From NCBI GenBank assembly GCA_024734495.1, contig JALMQS010000411.1, positions 719,725 to 783,724 on the forward strand: DNA of 64,000 nt, in the 5' to 3' direction. Source of the stretch: Forficula auricularia (Eukaryota > Arthropoda > Insecta > Dermaptera > Forficulidae). Under the pieces are notes generated by a model. The model was not told the DNA's origin. It saw only the letters and a list, made by a program, of their open reading frames with translations, and made no database searches. The first letter of the stretch is position 1. Each line of letters begins with the position of its first letter. Of this stretch, positions 12,351 through 24,479 are shown in pieces. Both the position numbers and the translations under genes were made by a program.

Positions 12351-12364
12351 AAGTATGTGGGTGA

Positions 12365-12645
12365 GCCGACTGTGGGTCGGTGGGTAGAGTGTTGGCCCGC
12401 TGACTCGAAGATCGCTGGTTCGAGACCGAGTCTCGGCAGATAGATATTTGCAGTCGCCTCCTCTTGGAAAGTAATGGCAACCTGCCAAGAGTATAATTGC
12501 CTAGTAACCTCTCCAAATTAACCGTTCGGAACCGGCGTTAAAAAGTAGGTCCCGTATATCTGTGTAAAACAACTAAACACACTCAGCACAAGTATATGTG
12601 GAGAGGAGCCGACACCCGTTTTGGGTATGGCACTCGAAGAAGAAG
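12365..12645 (+). mobile_element. tRNA-derived SINE (copy 2, different family)
   Basis: The head has a GTGGGTCGGTGGGTAGAGTG segment resembling an A box and a consensus B box GGTTCGAGACC. A ~200-bp body follows and ends in a GAAGAAGAAG tail. Direct repeats AAGTATGTGGGTGA (12,351-12,364) and AAGTATGTGGATGA (12,646-12,659), with one mismatch, flank it. The body differs from the SINEs at 559 and 57,177, so this is a separate family. Confidence 0.85.
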
Positions 12646-13044
12646 AAGTATGTGGATGAATATTTCTTATTGTTTTTGCTTGATTGTATGAGTTTTGTTT
12701 TTTATTGAATTAATTTAAATTTAAACCTGGTTCGTTTTTTACCCGGATATATAATCTATACCCTGTAAATATATAAAAATAAAATAGATATACCTAGTGT
12801 ATAACTAAGTATATATACGTATCAGCATCTTATTTAATAACTAAAATAAATAAACTTTGAGAGTTAATTAAATTACTAGACTAGGTAGGTTTCATATAAA
12901 TAAAACAAATATATTTTATGAGTTTTTTCTCGATATATACACCTATTTGGGGTTATCATCTCATCTTCAGATACACTTTTTTGTATATTTTTAATAAATA
13001 TTTTAGTTTACGGCAAAAAATAGATTTTATTAGTATCGCACTTA

Positions 13045-13314
13045 AAGGCGACAATAAAATAGTTTGTCTTCTGGGGGATAAATAAATTTTTAAATTTATT
13101 TATAACGGGACCATAGTTTCGAGGGCTTTGCCCTCTTCATGAAAGTTTCACACATCAATTCTTGTGAATCAATTGAAATAGACTGATGAAGAGGGCAAAG
13201 CCTCGTTATAAAAATAAATTTAAAAAAATATTTTTCCACCAGAAGACATTATTTTATTGTCTCCTTCAATTTATAAAAATTTTGGTACTTTCGGCAAAAA
13301 GAAACTTTCAATTT
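13045..13314 (+). mobile_element. Foldback element family A, copy A5 (degenerate)
   Basis: Both arms and the one-sided tail (ending CTTTCAATTTA) are recognisable. Flanks ATCGCACTT (13,035-13,043) and ATCGTACTT (13,316-13,324) form a 9-bp duplication with one difference. The right-arm ribozyme-like motif starts with CTGATGA at 13,183 but has lost the GAAAC-to-GTC part. The left-arm motif has lost CTG and carries GGTCC at the site. This is the most decayed member and can no longer encode an intact motif. Confidence 0.7.
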
Positions 13315-13319
13315 AATCG

Positions 13320-13870
13320 TACTTGACGTCCATTAATTAACTTTCTTTTCTCAGAGGCAGCTCAAGAGTAATTCGTTTAATATATCTTTATGGACAAATT
13401 GAAAATCTCCACTTGAACATTTATTGAACAGCAAACAAAATCACTAGCCTATGAAAACTAATTTATCTTAAAAATATACCATTACAATAAATTAGTTACT
13501 ACTCTAATACTATAACTTAAACTAATTATGTAGGTACCTAAAAATAAATACAAACATGATATCCAAAAATAGATCCTCTCAGTAACAAATGATTCCCAGA
13601 TGTGGTGTCATTTTTTAAAGAGTTCCTCCCAGGAGTATAATCGACCATTGAAGTGAACCTCATTTACTCACACTCAACAAATCGTCGGGATTAATTCATA
13701 AAAAACATGCCAAGAGGGGATTCCAATAAATTTAACAACTTTAACATAACAAAAATAAATTCTCGGACAAAATAGAACATAAGTTGTGCTTTTTTAATCA
13801 TCATTAGCGATTTAATGGATTTAGCATGGTTATAATATTTAATTCCAAAAGTGAAATGCGGTAAAATACT
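13320..13870. other. AT-rich stretch without a supported gene
   Basis: Nothing recognised. Confidence 0.4.
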
Positions 13871-13874
13871 TAAT

Positions 13875-14062
13875 TATAGAAAATCAAGAGAGATGGTCAA
13901 CTAATAAATCCGAGATATTATGGATTATTTTTATTACGTTAGAAGGGTTGTTTCACCCCTTCAGTTTAAATTATTCAAGGGGTGAAACAATTTTTCTAAC
14001 ATGAAAAAAATAATTCATAAAACCTCGGATTTATTAGTAGACCATCTCTCTTGATTTACTAT
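13875..14062. repeat. Foldback element family B (~185 bp palindrome)
   Basis: Arms running from AAATCAAGAGAGATGGT to GGGTTGTTTCACCCC are complementary to AAGGGGTGAAACAA...ACCATCTCTCTTGATTT, with a few mismatches and a ~15-base loop. A half copy is at 5,395-5,540. It has no hammerhead core and no coding potential; it looks like a hairpin MITE. Confidence 0.7.
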
Positions 14063-14646
14063 AAAAATTTAACGCTATTACTATCGACATTTGTATTTTT
14101 TATTAAATACTTAATACTTCAATAATAGAAAATGAAATAAACCTTATATTAAAATATACAATTTCTCTAGAAATAGTATGGTAGGTGGTCTAAGCAGAAA
14201 AATATTTCTGAATAAAAAAATAAATCAACACCCCTGTCTCCCTCGTGTATTTAAAAGATATTTATTGTGGATTCTTTTCACATTGTGTTTGAAATATTTT
14301 CATAATGTAAGAAGGAGAGTGGGGGTTATTTAGTTTTTCATATTTTGACGTCAATCTATTAAGATCGTGTTACAGGATGTCAGACAAGCGAGGATCAAAA
14401 GCCTATATATAATATGTATGTATACTCGTATATGTATTTATATTAAGAAAAACAACATTCATCTTTCTGTTTTTAAATATTCTTTTAAAAAAAGTATTAG
14501 AAAATAAATAATTTTATTAAGAATTGAAATTTGATACAATTCTAAAATTTATTTGCCCTGGCATCTCCCTAGGTCTTGAAATAGAAATAATTCATTAACA
14601 TTTCTCCTCCGGGCATAATATGTAAAATTTGAAATAGTGAGTACCT

Positions 14647-14762
14647 GAGTAGCACAATGTTTTCAAACTATATAGTAATTATATAGTGCCTATATAGATT
14701 CTCCCGAAATCTCGTATAGGCACTATGTAGTTACTATGTAGTTTGAAACATTGTGATACTAG
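14647..14762. repeat. Short palindromic MITE-like element
   Basis: The segment from about GCACAATGTTTTCAAACTA to TAGTTTGAAACATTGTG is an imperfect inverted repeat of ~115 bp, with internal CTATATAGT/ACTATGTAG pairs and a CCCGAAATC centre. Only one copy is in the window, so its mobility is inferred from structure alone. Confidence 0.55.
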
Positions 14763-14769
14763 GATAATC

Positions 14770-17035
14770 TGGGTTAATAATTTTTCTTGCTTACTTGGGT
14801 GGTAAAACTGACAATCTCTAAGAGCCTTCCAGCGGGCTACTTATAATAAAAATATAAAATAAATTAAAATTATTTTGAACTAACTTGAAATCTTACTATG
14901 ATACTTTAAATATGTATTTAGTATTAGAAGCTGAAACGTTTTGAAACAGGCATTTTAATTTTTAATTTCATCTAGGGCAGTCCAACCAAAAATAATTTTA
15001 CAAATTAATTTGGTAAAATATCTTTTACATATAAACGATTTTTGTTTTTTGTTTTCGAAAAAGATGGTGACCTTTATCATTTATTAGTGAAAGAATTTGA
15101 TTGATATAGATTATGATTAGGATGGGTAAAAATTACGTTCAAAAAACGTCGACAGAGCAAAAAGATTGTTGTTAAACTTATAAAAATATTAACAATTAGA
15201 TTAGATTACATTTAATGAATAAAATAATGTAGACCTTCCATGATTAACTAATTTTTATTTATTACAAATACATTAAAATTATAAAATTTAGTAAAATAAT
15301 TAGACTCTAAACTAGGACTAAAAGTTCCTAAGTTAGGGCAGAAATTCAAATATTTTAATAACACTTCTTAGTGAGTCTTTTGATCTAAATATAGAAAAAT
15401 TATGACATTTTTGTTTTCCTTTTTTTAATCAACTAAACTTTAAATTTCGATTTATTCTCTTAAGCGCCTGTACGTCGGCAACCTGAAAGCACAAAGCTAA
15501 TTTTGCTTTCAGATTCCTCACTAGGATCGCTGCTAGTGATACCTAAGCATGATTTCTGGCTTTGTTTTGTAGTAAATTTACGTTTTTTATTTATTAATAC
15601 TTAAGTATTATTATACAATTTTCATTAAATACCTAAAAAAATATTTTCTCAAATCTTCAAAAGAAGAAATAATTTAAAAACAAATTATTCTTCCTTCATG
15701 TATATTGGGATCAAAAACAGAACACTTAGAATTCATTATTTAAATGTTTTTTTTCTTTTTTATGTTTCTTGATAATCTTTTGAATGCAAAAGACACTTTA
15801 TTCAGAATGTGTTTCTTTTCATTGATTTACACAAATCTCGTCACTTGCGAATTACCATAGAATACCTTTCCTTTATGTTCTTCGAAATGTTTGTTGTAGT
15901 TAGATAGACTTTTTTCTTTCTTCAACTACAATTGTTTATTTTAAATAAAAAAAAAATGAGGAATAAAATGCATTGTGAATGAAGATATCTTCTATCGGTT
16001 TGACTCGAAACAAATATACGCCCAAAGGTCGAATCTTATAGCTATAGATAGATGGAGATATACGAGTAGGTGGATCAAATGGGAGTTCCGCTGTAACTGT
16101 CAAAGTGCCTATCATGTTTAGATACTTAGTTGAAATTTTATGGGAAAAAAATAAAATTGTCGTTATTCGTGATATCTTCATTTACAAGGATTGTTTGAAA
16201 CGCCAGACTAGAAAGTTAAACATTCCTACTTCAAAGTGTCTCTAATTTATTTTATACAAATAGAGTTTCATAGGTAAAGTGAAATAAATGAAAACTTTTC
16301 AAAACTCCGTTTATCAGAAATTTTCGGTGATTTGGCGAATTTTGTCAGCGAAATGATATAACAAGTGAGACATAGAGGGTAGAGTTTACTGTCCACCAAA
16401 ATCCCAAAAGTTCACTACTTAGAACTGTACTATTTTCTATTTTTTCTAAGATGTTGCGCGAACGTAAAAAAGTATATTATTGATCAGAATTTAATTTATT
16501 TAGGTTATTTAAACCATAAAACAAGCATAAAATGTGTTTATTTTAAAAATTTTAACTAATAAAAAAAAATTAAAAAATATCGTGATTTTTGCAATTTTTC
16601 ATAAGTTTCAAATTCGATGAGCGAGCGGAAAAGATGTTAACCGATTTTATATTCTTTTATGCCGTTTTTCTTTTTATTGTAATAGGCAACTTTTCCGCTC
16701 TAAAGCGTTTTCGAAAAAAAATTTCAGTTTTTCGACCCATCCTACTGTACGGTTTCCCGTTCAGAAATTTGATTTTTTCTGAAATTCTACTTTTCAAACC
16801 AGAAGTTTTGAAGTTAAATAGACTAACTTTAATCAGTACTTCTTTGTTTTGGGAATACTAACAAACATTTTGCACCAGAACCAATTTTCTATGATGTTCA
16901 TTCTTGCTTGGGTTATCAAATAAATAAATAATAACTCATGAATATTAATTTTCTCCGCATTTTAATCAAAATAAACAGATGCATGCTCTCGTTGAATAAA
17001 ATTGTTATCACGGGGAGAAAAGTTCTTGATCAACG
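14770..17035. other. AT-rich stretch without a supported gene
   Basis: The frame at 16,589-16,861 (90 aa, plus) is rich in F, L, I and K and AT-biased, with no recognised domain. A weak inverted repeat (CTGAAAGC...GCTTTCAG) lies at 15,481-15,512. No gene is supported. Confidence 0.4.
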
Positions 17036-17040
17036 ATATC

Positions 17041-17575
17041 TGTTTGCCAATAGATTTCAGGGGGATGAATACCTAACAGTGATTTCTCCATGCCTAATTC
17101 TATATTTATTAAAAAGATGTCATCCCTTTTGTGATTTTCGCCAATTTAATTGTTTGCCAATAGATGTCAGAGGGTGAATCGCAGTGATTTCTCCATGCCT
17201 AATTCTATATGTATTAAAAAGATGTCGTCCCTATCGTGATTTTCGGCAATTCTATTGTTTGACAATAGATGTCAGGGGGTGAATCGTAGTGATTTCTCCA
17301 TGCCTAATTCTATATTTATTAAAAAGATGTCATCCCTTTTGTGATTTTCGCCAATTCTATTGTTTGCCAATAGATGTCAGAGGGTGAATCGCAGTGATTT
17401 CTCCATGCCTAATTCTATATGTATTAAAAAGATGCCGTCCCTATCGTGATTTTCGTCAATTCTATTGTTTGCCAATAGATGTCAGAGGGTGAATCGCAGT
17501 GATTTCTCGATGCCTTGTTAAAGTTCTATAAACATATATTGAATAGATATCGCCCCTATCGTGATTTTCACAAAT
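17041..17575 (+). repeat. 105-bp tandem repeat array, ~5 units
   Basis: Units begin with TGTTTGCCAATAGAT (one has GACAA) at about 17,041, 17,151, 17,256, 17,361 and 17,466, so spacing is 110 then 105, 105 and 105. Each unit carries GTGATTTCTCCATGCC and GATTTTCG. Units 2 and 4 resemble each other, as do 3 and 5, at some positions, hinting at a higher-order dimer. The last unit decays after about 17,530. The first unit is longer and more diverged. No other locus in the window contains it. Confidence 0.85.
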
Positions 17576-17579
17576 TGTA

Positions 17580-19660
17580 TATTTTGACTTATGAAATTAA
17601 TAAATTAAAAATAACATCATTTTAATTTTGGATTAATTTGGAATTTCCATTAGTATTGATTTTTCGGATTTTTTATCACATAAATCATAAATTATCTTGG
17701 CGTAAATACTGTTTTTAGCAGTCTTAGTGAAGAATAACCTTTTTTATAAAATTAATCTTAATATAGATTTTCTTGTAGTGAACCTGATCCAGGGAAACCG
17801 CTTAAAATTATATTTACAACTAAGTTACGAGCGTATATAATTAATAATATTTTCATTTTTTTATTATTTGTACTCGCGTTTATTGATAGTTATTTTTTCA
17901 CACCTTCTAATTAGCTGTGGGGCTTGTCTTTTTGTTTCTCTATTTTCTCTCTTTTTTGTTGCTTAATTAACAATAAAAGAATAAAGCACAAGCTGTCCTA
18001 GCGAATGAATGGAATCTTCACCGCACTGAGTGTTTCTCATCTATCACTTGGTTTAACAAGCCTAGCTTTGTTTCTTAGTATAATATATATTATTGTTTAC
18101 CTTTTGATATTGAATTAGGAGAGAAGTGTAAGGAACCATGAATCGAAGTAATTCAGACACTTAAGTGTTATAAAATATTTTTTTTATTTTTTTTTAATTA
18201 ATCCCTCATTAAAATTTGTCAAATAACTGTCGGCTAACTTAACATGCTGAATAAAATCCTTTTTTCTTTATCATACGAGATATAGTGAAGTATTGTAATG
18301 GCGCATAAAATATGATTTGTTTATTTCATTTTTTTTTTTTTACTTTGCTTAATATTTTTGAAATATCTAAAAAATGGCTAAAACTACTTTGATAAAAAAA
18401 AAAAAATTGATCCAATTCATAGCGTTTCAGTCCACAATATAACCTTATATAGTGAACATTAAACAATTTATATTTTAAAAGATATTAATTATTTTGTTAA
18501 CATGATTATTATTTAGTGGGTTAGTGCCTTGCTGTGTCAAATTTTGTGTACGCACTAGCTCAAAAACCAATAAAGATATCAAAACTAAATTTTATATTTA
18601 GATATTAATATTGGTATTAAGACCTGATTATAGATTTTCGATGAAATCAGTCTAAAAGTTAGTATTTAAAAATGTTAGCCCTTTTTCTGATTTGGATTAA
18701 ATTTTCCACAGCTACTCCTTAAAACCCCGTAAAACTATTGGATAAATAATATCTTTGATTTTTTATTTATTTTAATATTCAGTAGAGAGAAATTCATATG
18801 GTAAAGTTATGAGATTGCAACTTCACCCACACACACATATATATATATATATTATATATATATATATTAATGAACGGATAGGATTACAATTTTTAACCAA
18901 TACACAGTTTCCATTATTGGATAGTAGTTATGGTTTCAACAAATTTGTAATTTTATCTCTGATATGCTCCCTCAAACTCAACCTTAAATGGAGGTTAATT
19001 AGTAACAAACATAATTCTCATAATACCCATTAATTAGTCTAGAAAATATAGAGATGAAATCAATATTTACTATTCAATATTTGAAACTGAATATTGGGCT
19101 GTTTGATTGGAGGCCTTTGAAATGTGGCACTTTAGGAAAATGTTAAAGATTAATTAAGTAGATCGGATTAATATTTAGGTGGTTGAAGGAATCAATGAAG
19201 AGAGTTTTTTGAGGAAATATTTGGGGAAGGAACTTCTTCAAAGATGAAAAGAGTTTAGATGATAGAGACATGATGATTTCCTAATGGTTTATTTTATTTA
19301 TTTATTTAATTTTGAAGGGGACAGGAAGAAAATTAAATAAGATTATTTTCTTGAGTTATGAAGTATATGATTATTGGGCTTTTAGAAAAGTAAAAGTATT
19401 TGTTTAAAAATATGAAAAAATTTTCTTTCTGTGAGTAGCAAGACTGTCTATTTTCAAGCAGAAATAAATAAAAGGTTCTCCTCTGCTTAATACATATAGT
19501 GATATATTAAGATGCAAATTATCCAGTTCATGCGAAGTTACTCATACACAGAAAACAAATATAATATTTATATTTAATTGTTTGCATCTATAATCAAATA
19601 TTTAAAAGGATTGTAGGGCATTGGACCAGAATTTAAATCAAACGCAAAGTTTTTTAATTA
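17580..19660. other. AT-rich stretch with simple repeats
   Basis: No gene is supported. Simple sequence includes an ATATAT run at about 18,836-18,868 and long A or T tracts. Confidence 0.4.
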
Positions 19661-19669
19661 AATGTGCCA

Positions 19670-19701
19670 AACGTTTCGTCACTGATTAGCGACTTATTCA
19701 G
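19670..19701 (-). ncRNA. Hammerhead-ribozyme-like motif (strong stem I)
   Basis: On the minus strand: CTGAATAA, stem II GTCGC/GTGAC with one G-U pair, then GAAACGTT. Flanks GAGCCA and TGGCAC pair as stem I and pairing extends outward (CATGAGCCA with TGGCACATT, two mismatches). Same design as 5,308-5,339 but different sequence in every stem, so pairing is conserved while sequence is not. The CUGANGA box is imperfect (CTGAATA). Confidence 0.5.
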
Positions 19702-19921
19702 TGGCTCATGTTATAAACTTATTTGTCAGGTGTTATAACTACAAGAGAAAACATTCCAAAGAGTGTCTACACCGAATCATTCAATTTGTTATCAAGACAA
19801 TATAAAACATTAAAAAAATTATAACACTCTGGTCTCCCTTCAAGTCGAATATATCTTTCGCCTTTTACATAAAAATCAAAATTGAATAAAATCTTTCATC
19901 AAGCATTAAATCTATTTTAAA

Positions 19922-20086
19922 CGAGGGGTGAACTGCGACCTAATATCGTGTACACCTACTTCCACTTCCACTTTCATTTTCAAGTAGAAGACAATAGATG
20001 AAGGAGCATTATCTAATGAATTCCAAAATAATTCCAAATGATTCGAAAGACGTGTACACCTAATTCCAATCGCTATTCACCCCTCG
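19922..20086 (+). mobile_element. 165-bp TIR MITE, copy 1
   Basis: The terminal inverted repeats start CGAGGGGTGAAC and end GTTCACCCCTCG-like. Inside is a second inverted pair around GTGTACACC. An equal-length copy in reverse orientation is at 58,192-58,356. Flanks ATTTTAA (19,914-19,920) and ATTTTTAA (20,087 on) resemble a 7-8 bp target duplication. Length and duplication would suit a cut-and-paste DNA transposon derivative. It has no coding capacity. Confidence 0.75.
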
Positions 20087-20110
20087 ATTTTTAATATAAT
20101 ATTTATAAGA

Positions 20111-20145
20111 CTGAAGATGAAGAACAAGTCTTTGAAACTATTTCG
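20111..20145 (+). ncRNA. Weak hammerhead-like motif
   Basis: CTGAAGAT, stem II GAAGA/TCTTT with a 5-base loop, then GAAACTATTTC. Box order and spacing fit the other motifs, but the part after GAAA does not form a palindromic stem III and stem I is weak. Probably a decayed member. Confidence 0.3.
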
Positions 20146-20209
20146 AATAAAATTAAACCTATTTTCTTATAATATATAATATGTATATATGTGTGTGTGT
20201 GTGTTTATT

Positions 20210-22955
20210 TGTATCAAAAATAATATATTCTTATTGATTTTTTCTTTAAAAAAAAATCTTGGATCAATTGAGGCAAATTTTCTAATCAAAAACTAAGACT
20301 AATTTTAAATGTTAATGAAAGCCCCATTTACGAAAAATACGCTTTATGAAAACATCCGCTAGGTCTAATGAAGCTGATCGAGAAATCTTTTCCTCGTTGT
20401 GATTTTTTAATCCTTAACCTTAATGCGATTCTTCCCCTTTATTTTTTATCGGGTCTCCTATATTTCATTTTTACAAGAAGTCTATTATGAATCCGAACTT
20501 TTATTTGAATATTCTTCAAATTCAAGTATTTTCACTTTCTTTCTAAGATGCAAGAGTCATTCTTGACTTATAGGTGATGCACCTTTTCGCACTCTTATCA
20601 TTAAAATGAAATAAGAGTCCGGAAGCCCGATTCTGTGTTGTTTATTTAGGTGAATCGTATAAAGCAGACCTAATATAATCTGATAGAAAGAGTGTCGGAA
20701 GGGGTGGAGCTGAGTTGTATATAGCTGGATGTTTAATCGATTGCCAGTCAGCTCCCTTATCTTATCAGTGAGCGGTGAGGTGTAAGGGAAGGGGATATGG
20801 TTGAATTGATAGAATAGAATATAAAGGTTCTGGTGTGCTGGAGCTGCAGACTGGACTCAATCAGGTACATTCAGGTCATCCAACCTAATCTATACATAGA
20901 TGGGTAATTGTATTCTGTTTGTATTTGCAAAGCTATCTAATGGCCAATCGAGTGTTAAATGTTGTGGGTCTGATTCTATCGGGAACTATATGCCATATGC
21001 ATTGGATGCAAGGCATTTATATTGACTTCTGATAAGTCTATTTCAGTCATTTCAAATTTTTAGCTTTTCGACTACATTTTTTATAACGACAATCTCTCGT
21101 ATTACAGCCTTCCTTATTTTTTTACTATTCGATTATTCGAAGATTTTTTTGATAATTGTTTATTATTTCTTATGATTTTTAAATTAGCTAAATAATTAAA
21201 AAATACATTTCAAAAACTTTTGTGAAAAATCTCCTCGTTTCATAAACACTGGCCTTTCCATCACCAAAGAGAAAAAATAATCATTTTTAGGGTTCTATTC
21301 TAAAGCAAAATAGCGCCTTCTGTGTCTGTGTCTATCCTTATGTCTGATTTTTTTTAAGAAATCTGACGTATCCAATGCCATCTTTTTGTGCAAATATATT
21401 CCTTGACCTAAAGAATAATAAAATAAACTTGAAATTGTCTGTCAGAATATTGTAGCTCGTAAACTAAATAATCTAAAAAGTACAAAAAGTTATGTGTATT
21501 CAATTTTCCCAAAATAAAAAATTCATAGTACAATTTTAATCGAATTATTTTGGAAAGGGTTGAATTTTTTATAGATTACAAGAAAAAAATTATCATGGGG
21601 TTTCACGTATTCCTATAAAAATCTCGTAAGAAAAATTGGCTAAATTTTTTAATTAAATTTTTCTTAAAATAATGGTGTGAAACAACTCCAAATTTTATGT
21701 GACATGTGTATTGTTGGCCTTCAGAAGTGGCTTAATAATTGAAAATTATAAAAAAATCCCTCCAATTCTCTTAATTCTCTCCATATTAACGACAAATAAG
21801 AATATATTTGCTATTTCAAGTTTTTTGGAAGATATAAAGAAATAGGATGGAATGGAATCATTGGTATGCAGTCCGATTTGCACTTTACCGGTTTGGTTTC
21901 TTTGATATTTGATAATTCACCTTTTTTCAAACCACACTTAGTTTATTTTATTTAGGGTGTGTTTTCGTTAGAGTCTCGGTAAATGGCAAAAGCTAAGATA
22001 ATATCCAAGGGGAGAAAATTAAAGCATATTTTTTACAGGAAATATTTACATTGGAGCAACTACCAGAATCACCACGCTTTTTAACAGAGCAACAACAAAA
22101 GACAGTTCATAATCTTAGCATTATTTTTCTTAGCTCTTGTCGAGTATACAAAGCACCTTTTATTTCTGAAATTTATATCAAACTCTCTTTGTGATTTGCG
22201 GAACCAAAATACCAAAATAATCATGTTGTTATACCAAAGGTTTCTATGTTCATTCTGATATATTCTAAAAATTATTTTAACTTTAATATTTGACAATGAT
22301 TATGACAATTTTCAAATATAAGTATAAATAATTTTCGTGCGGGAAATGTACGCTTTGTTATACACTTTTAGTAATAGAATATTTTATCATTGAAAATTAT
22401 ATATTTCTTCTTCAAAATCATTCATGTTTTGATTAATTGGAAATAGGACATAGTTTTTATCGTTTATCACGCTCCAAATAATATTAATAACACCAAATAA
22501 TAAACTTGCCAAGTGTGAGGCGGACACGCATGCTAGGGACGACCGTACTTTATATCTTCCAAAATATCAAGTCCATTTTTATTTGGGTTTGATAAGGAGA
22601 GAATTAGAAAATTATTTTTTCTTAAGTTTAAGTTAAAGCTTCTTTTGAACGCCAGCTGGTACAAAAAGAACCTAAAATAGGTACTCTCTCACTTCTTTAT
22701 TTCAAAATAAATTAAAATAAAATTTATGTATATCTAACCTAATTCTAATTGAAAACTTCTTTAAAATAAATTAAGTTTAGAAAAAATTTAATTTAATTCA
22801 CCTTAAAAAGATCTTTAGAGGAATACCTAACTCTCCATGATAAAAAATATTTATTTTTTTCTTTCCATAAAAAATTCATTTGATTAAAACATGAATATGA
22901 TTTTAAAAATTAATTTATAATAGTATAGCTTGTAAAATGTAAGTTTATATATTAT
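20210..22955. other. No supported gene; GC-richer block at 20,620-20,900
   Basis: The block includes TATAAAG at 20,820-20,826 and an initiator-like TCAATCAGG about 40 bases downstream, so it could be a promoter. There is no adjoining open frame. The remainder is AT-rich without recognised features. Confidence 0.35.
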
Positions 22956-22959
22956 TTAG

Positions 22960-23605
22960 TTCGTGAGCTACATGTCTCATGCAGACAAACATACATACGG
23001 ACATAGAAACGATAATATCACGTTTTATTTTGAATCCATGATAAAAAATATTTTTTATTTTAATTCCATAAAACATTCATTTGATTAAAACATGATTTTT
23101 GGTTTTGGGAAAAATTAATTTATATAGCTTGTAAATAAAAAACTCCCAATTATGGAAAACGTTTCGGCTTTAATTAAATAATGCCATCATCAGTTCCTAA
23201 GAGAGTAAATATTAAGTTTATATAATTAAGTAATGGAGAGGATTCAGCCAATGGTAGCCTCTGCTGAATAAAAACTCCCAATTATGGAAAATGTTTCGGC
23301 TTTAATTAAATAATGCCATTAATTAATTAAAGCCGAAACGTTTTCCATAATTGGGAGTTTTTTATTCAGCAGAGGCTACCCATTGGCTGAATCCCTCTCC
23401 ATTACTTAATTATATAAACTTAAAATAAATGGCCATTGGCTGAATCCCTCTCCATTACTTAATTATATACATATACAGCCATCAAAATTGTATCAACTTT
23501 AAGTTTATATTTTATTTAGTTCATGAGCTACTACTTCTCAAGCAGACAAACATACAGACGGACACAGAAACGATAATATCACGTTTTACTTTTACCATAA
23601 TCCAT
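22960..23605. repeat. Complex of nested inverted and direct repeats
   Basis: GTTTATAT...TTAGTTCGTGAGCTAC followed by CAGACAAACATAC (from ~22,950) recurs at ~23,510-23,600, so the unit is directly duplicated. Between the copies lie palindromes sharing CTCCCAATTATGGAAAAC and CTGAATCC, two of which (23,272-23,365) meet head to head. The arrangement suggests repeated insertion or rearrangement of the same foldback family. Confidence 0.6.
23158..23193 (-). ncRNA. Hammerhead-like motif
   Basis: On the minus strand: CTGATGAT, a stem II opening GGC and closing GCC with an AT-rich inner part, GAAACGTT. Stem I AGGAA/TTCCA pairs. The CUGANGA box is exact; one extra base precedes stem II, as in the other families here. 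A second, truncated version lacking the CTGATGA part is in the palindrome at 23,272-23,365. Confidence 0.45.
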
Positions 23606-23609
23606 AAAA

Positions 23610-24475
23610 AAATCATTTCAGACTGCTTTTATTGCTGGTTTTGTCGTCACTCTTTTTGCTTGTCCTGGCTTCAACGTAATCGCGCTATAATTATTATTAT
23701 ATGTTTGAGAGGTACCTTTTGGGGTTTGTTTTATAAGGAATTAATTAGATTTATTAGATTATTATATTTAATCCCTTTCATTGATGTTGTTGTAGAAAGA
23801 ATCATTTAGAAAAGAAATAAATATTCGTAAATAATAACAGAGTTTAACAAACGAGAGGCCAATATTTTGAGAGGTGTTTGTCAAAAGAGGTCTTGTCCGC
23901 CCACTGGAATTGACCTTAAAAACGGATGTGGAAATCCATGTCTCTGATTTATTCAGGTCTCCCTCTCTCTATGAATGAATGGTCGAAAATGTTATTAAGT
24001 CACACGAAGTTTTTCAATTTACTTTTTATTACACGATCCTGGCTGGCTTCTACTTTAATGGAGAGGCAGGCGTGTTTTATTAGAAATAAAATCTAGAGCT
24101 TGTATGTCGGACAACAGATGTCGATCATCGCCTTTGCAACTAGTAGAAGTTGAACTTTTAACATCTTCTTTTATCTAATATCACATCTCTCTCAAAGACA
24201 TATGTTGAATGCTTTGTTTTCTATGTCTATTCTTTTGTAAATTTAAAGTTTGATGGTATTGATGATTTTTCGTAGGTTTCGGCCACACATGGTGTAAATT
24301 GAAAATTAAAGAGTTAAAGTTAAACTTTTTCAAGTTTTGGTATGTTCAGTGGCCAAGCCAGAAAATTTTCATGAGAGGGGTCAATCCTCAAACCAAAATA
24401 TTTAGTGGGAATTTTTTTATTAAAACAATTAGGTAGTTCAAGAAATTAAAAAAGTACATAATATTTGATTAAACA
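23610..24475. other. AT-rich stretch without a supported gene
   Basis: Nothing recognised. Confidence 0.4.
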
Positions 24476-24479
24476 TATT

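Noticed and set aside
12935..12990. Hammerhead motif at the minus-strand CTGAAGATGAGATGAT
   Set aside because: Neither a stem II nor a GAAAC box follows at the expected distance.
13875..14062. Hammerhead motif in foldback B
   Set aside because: GTGAAACAA occurs in the arms but there is no CTGANGA box or paired stem II in the right order.
16589..16861. 90-aa frame
   Set aside because: AT-driven composition, no domain, no splice context.
17041..17575. CRISPR-like array
   Set aside because: Units are contiguous ~105-bp repeats without unique spacers, in a eukaryotic genome; it is an ordinary tandem repeat.
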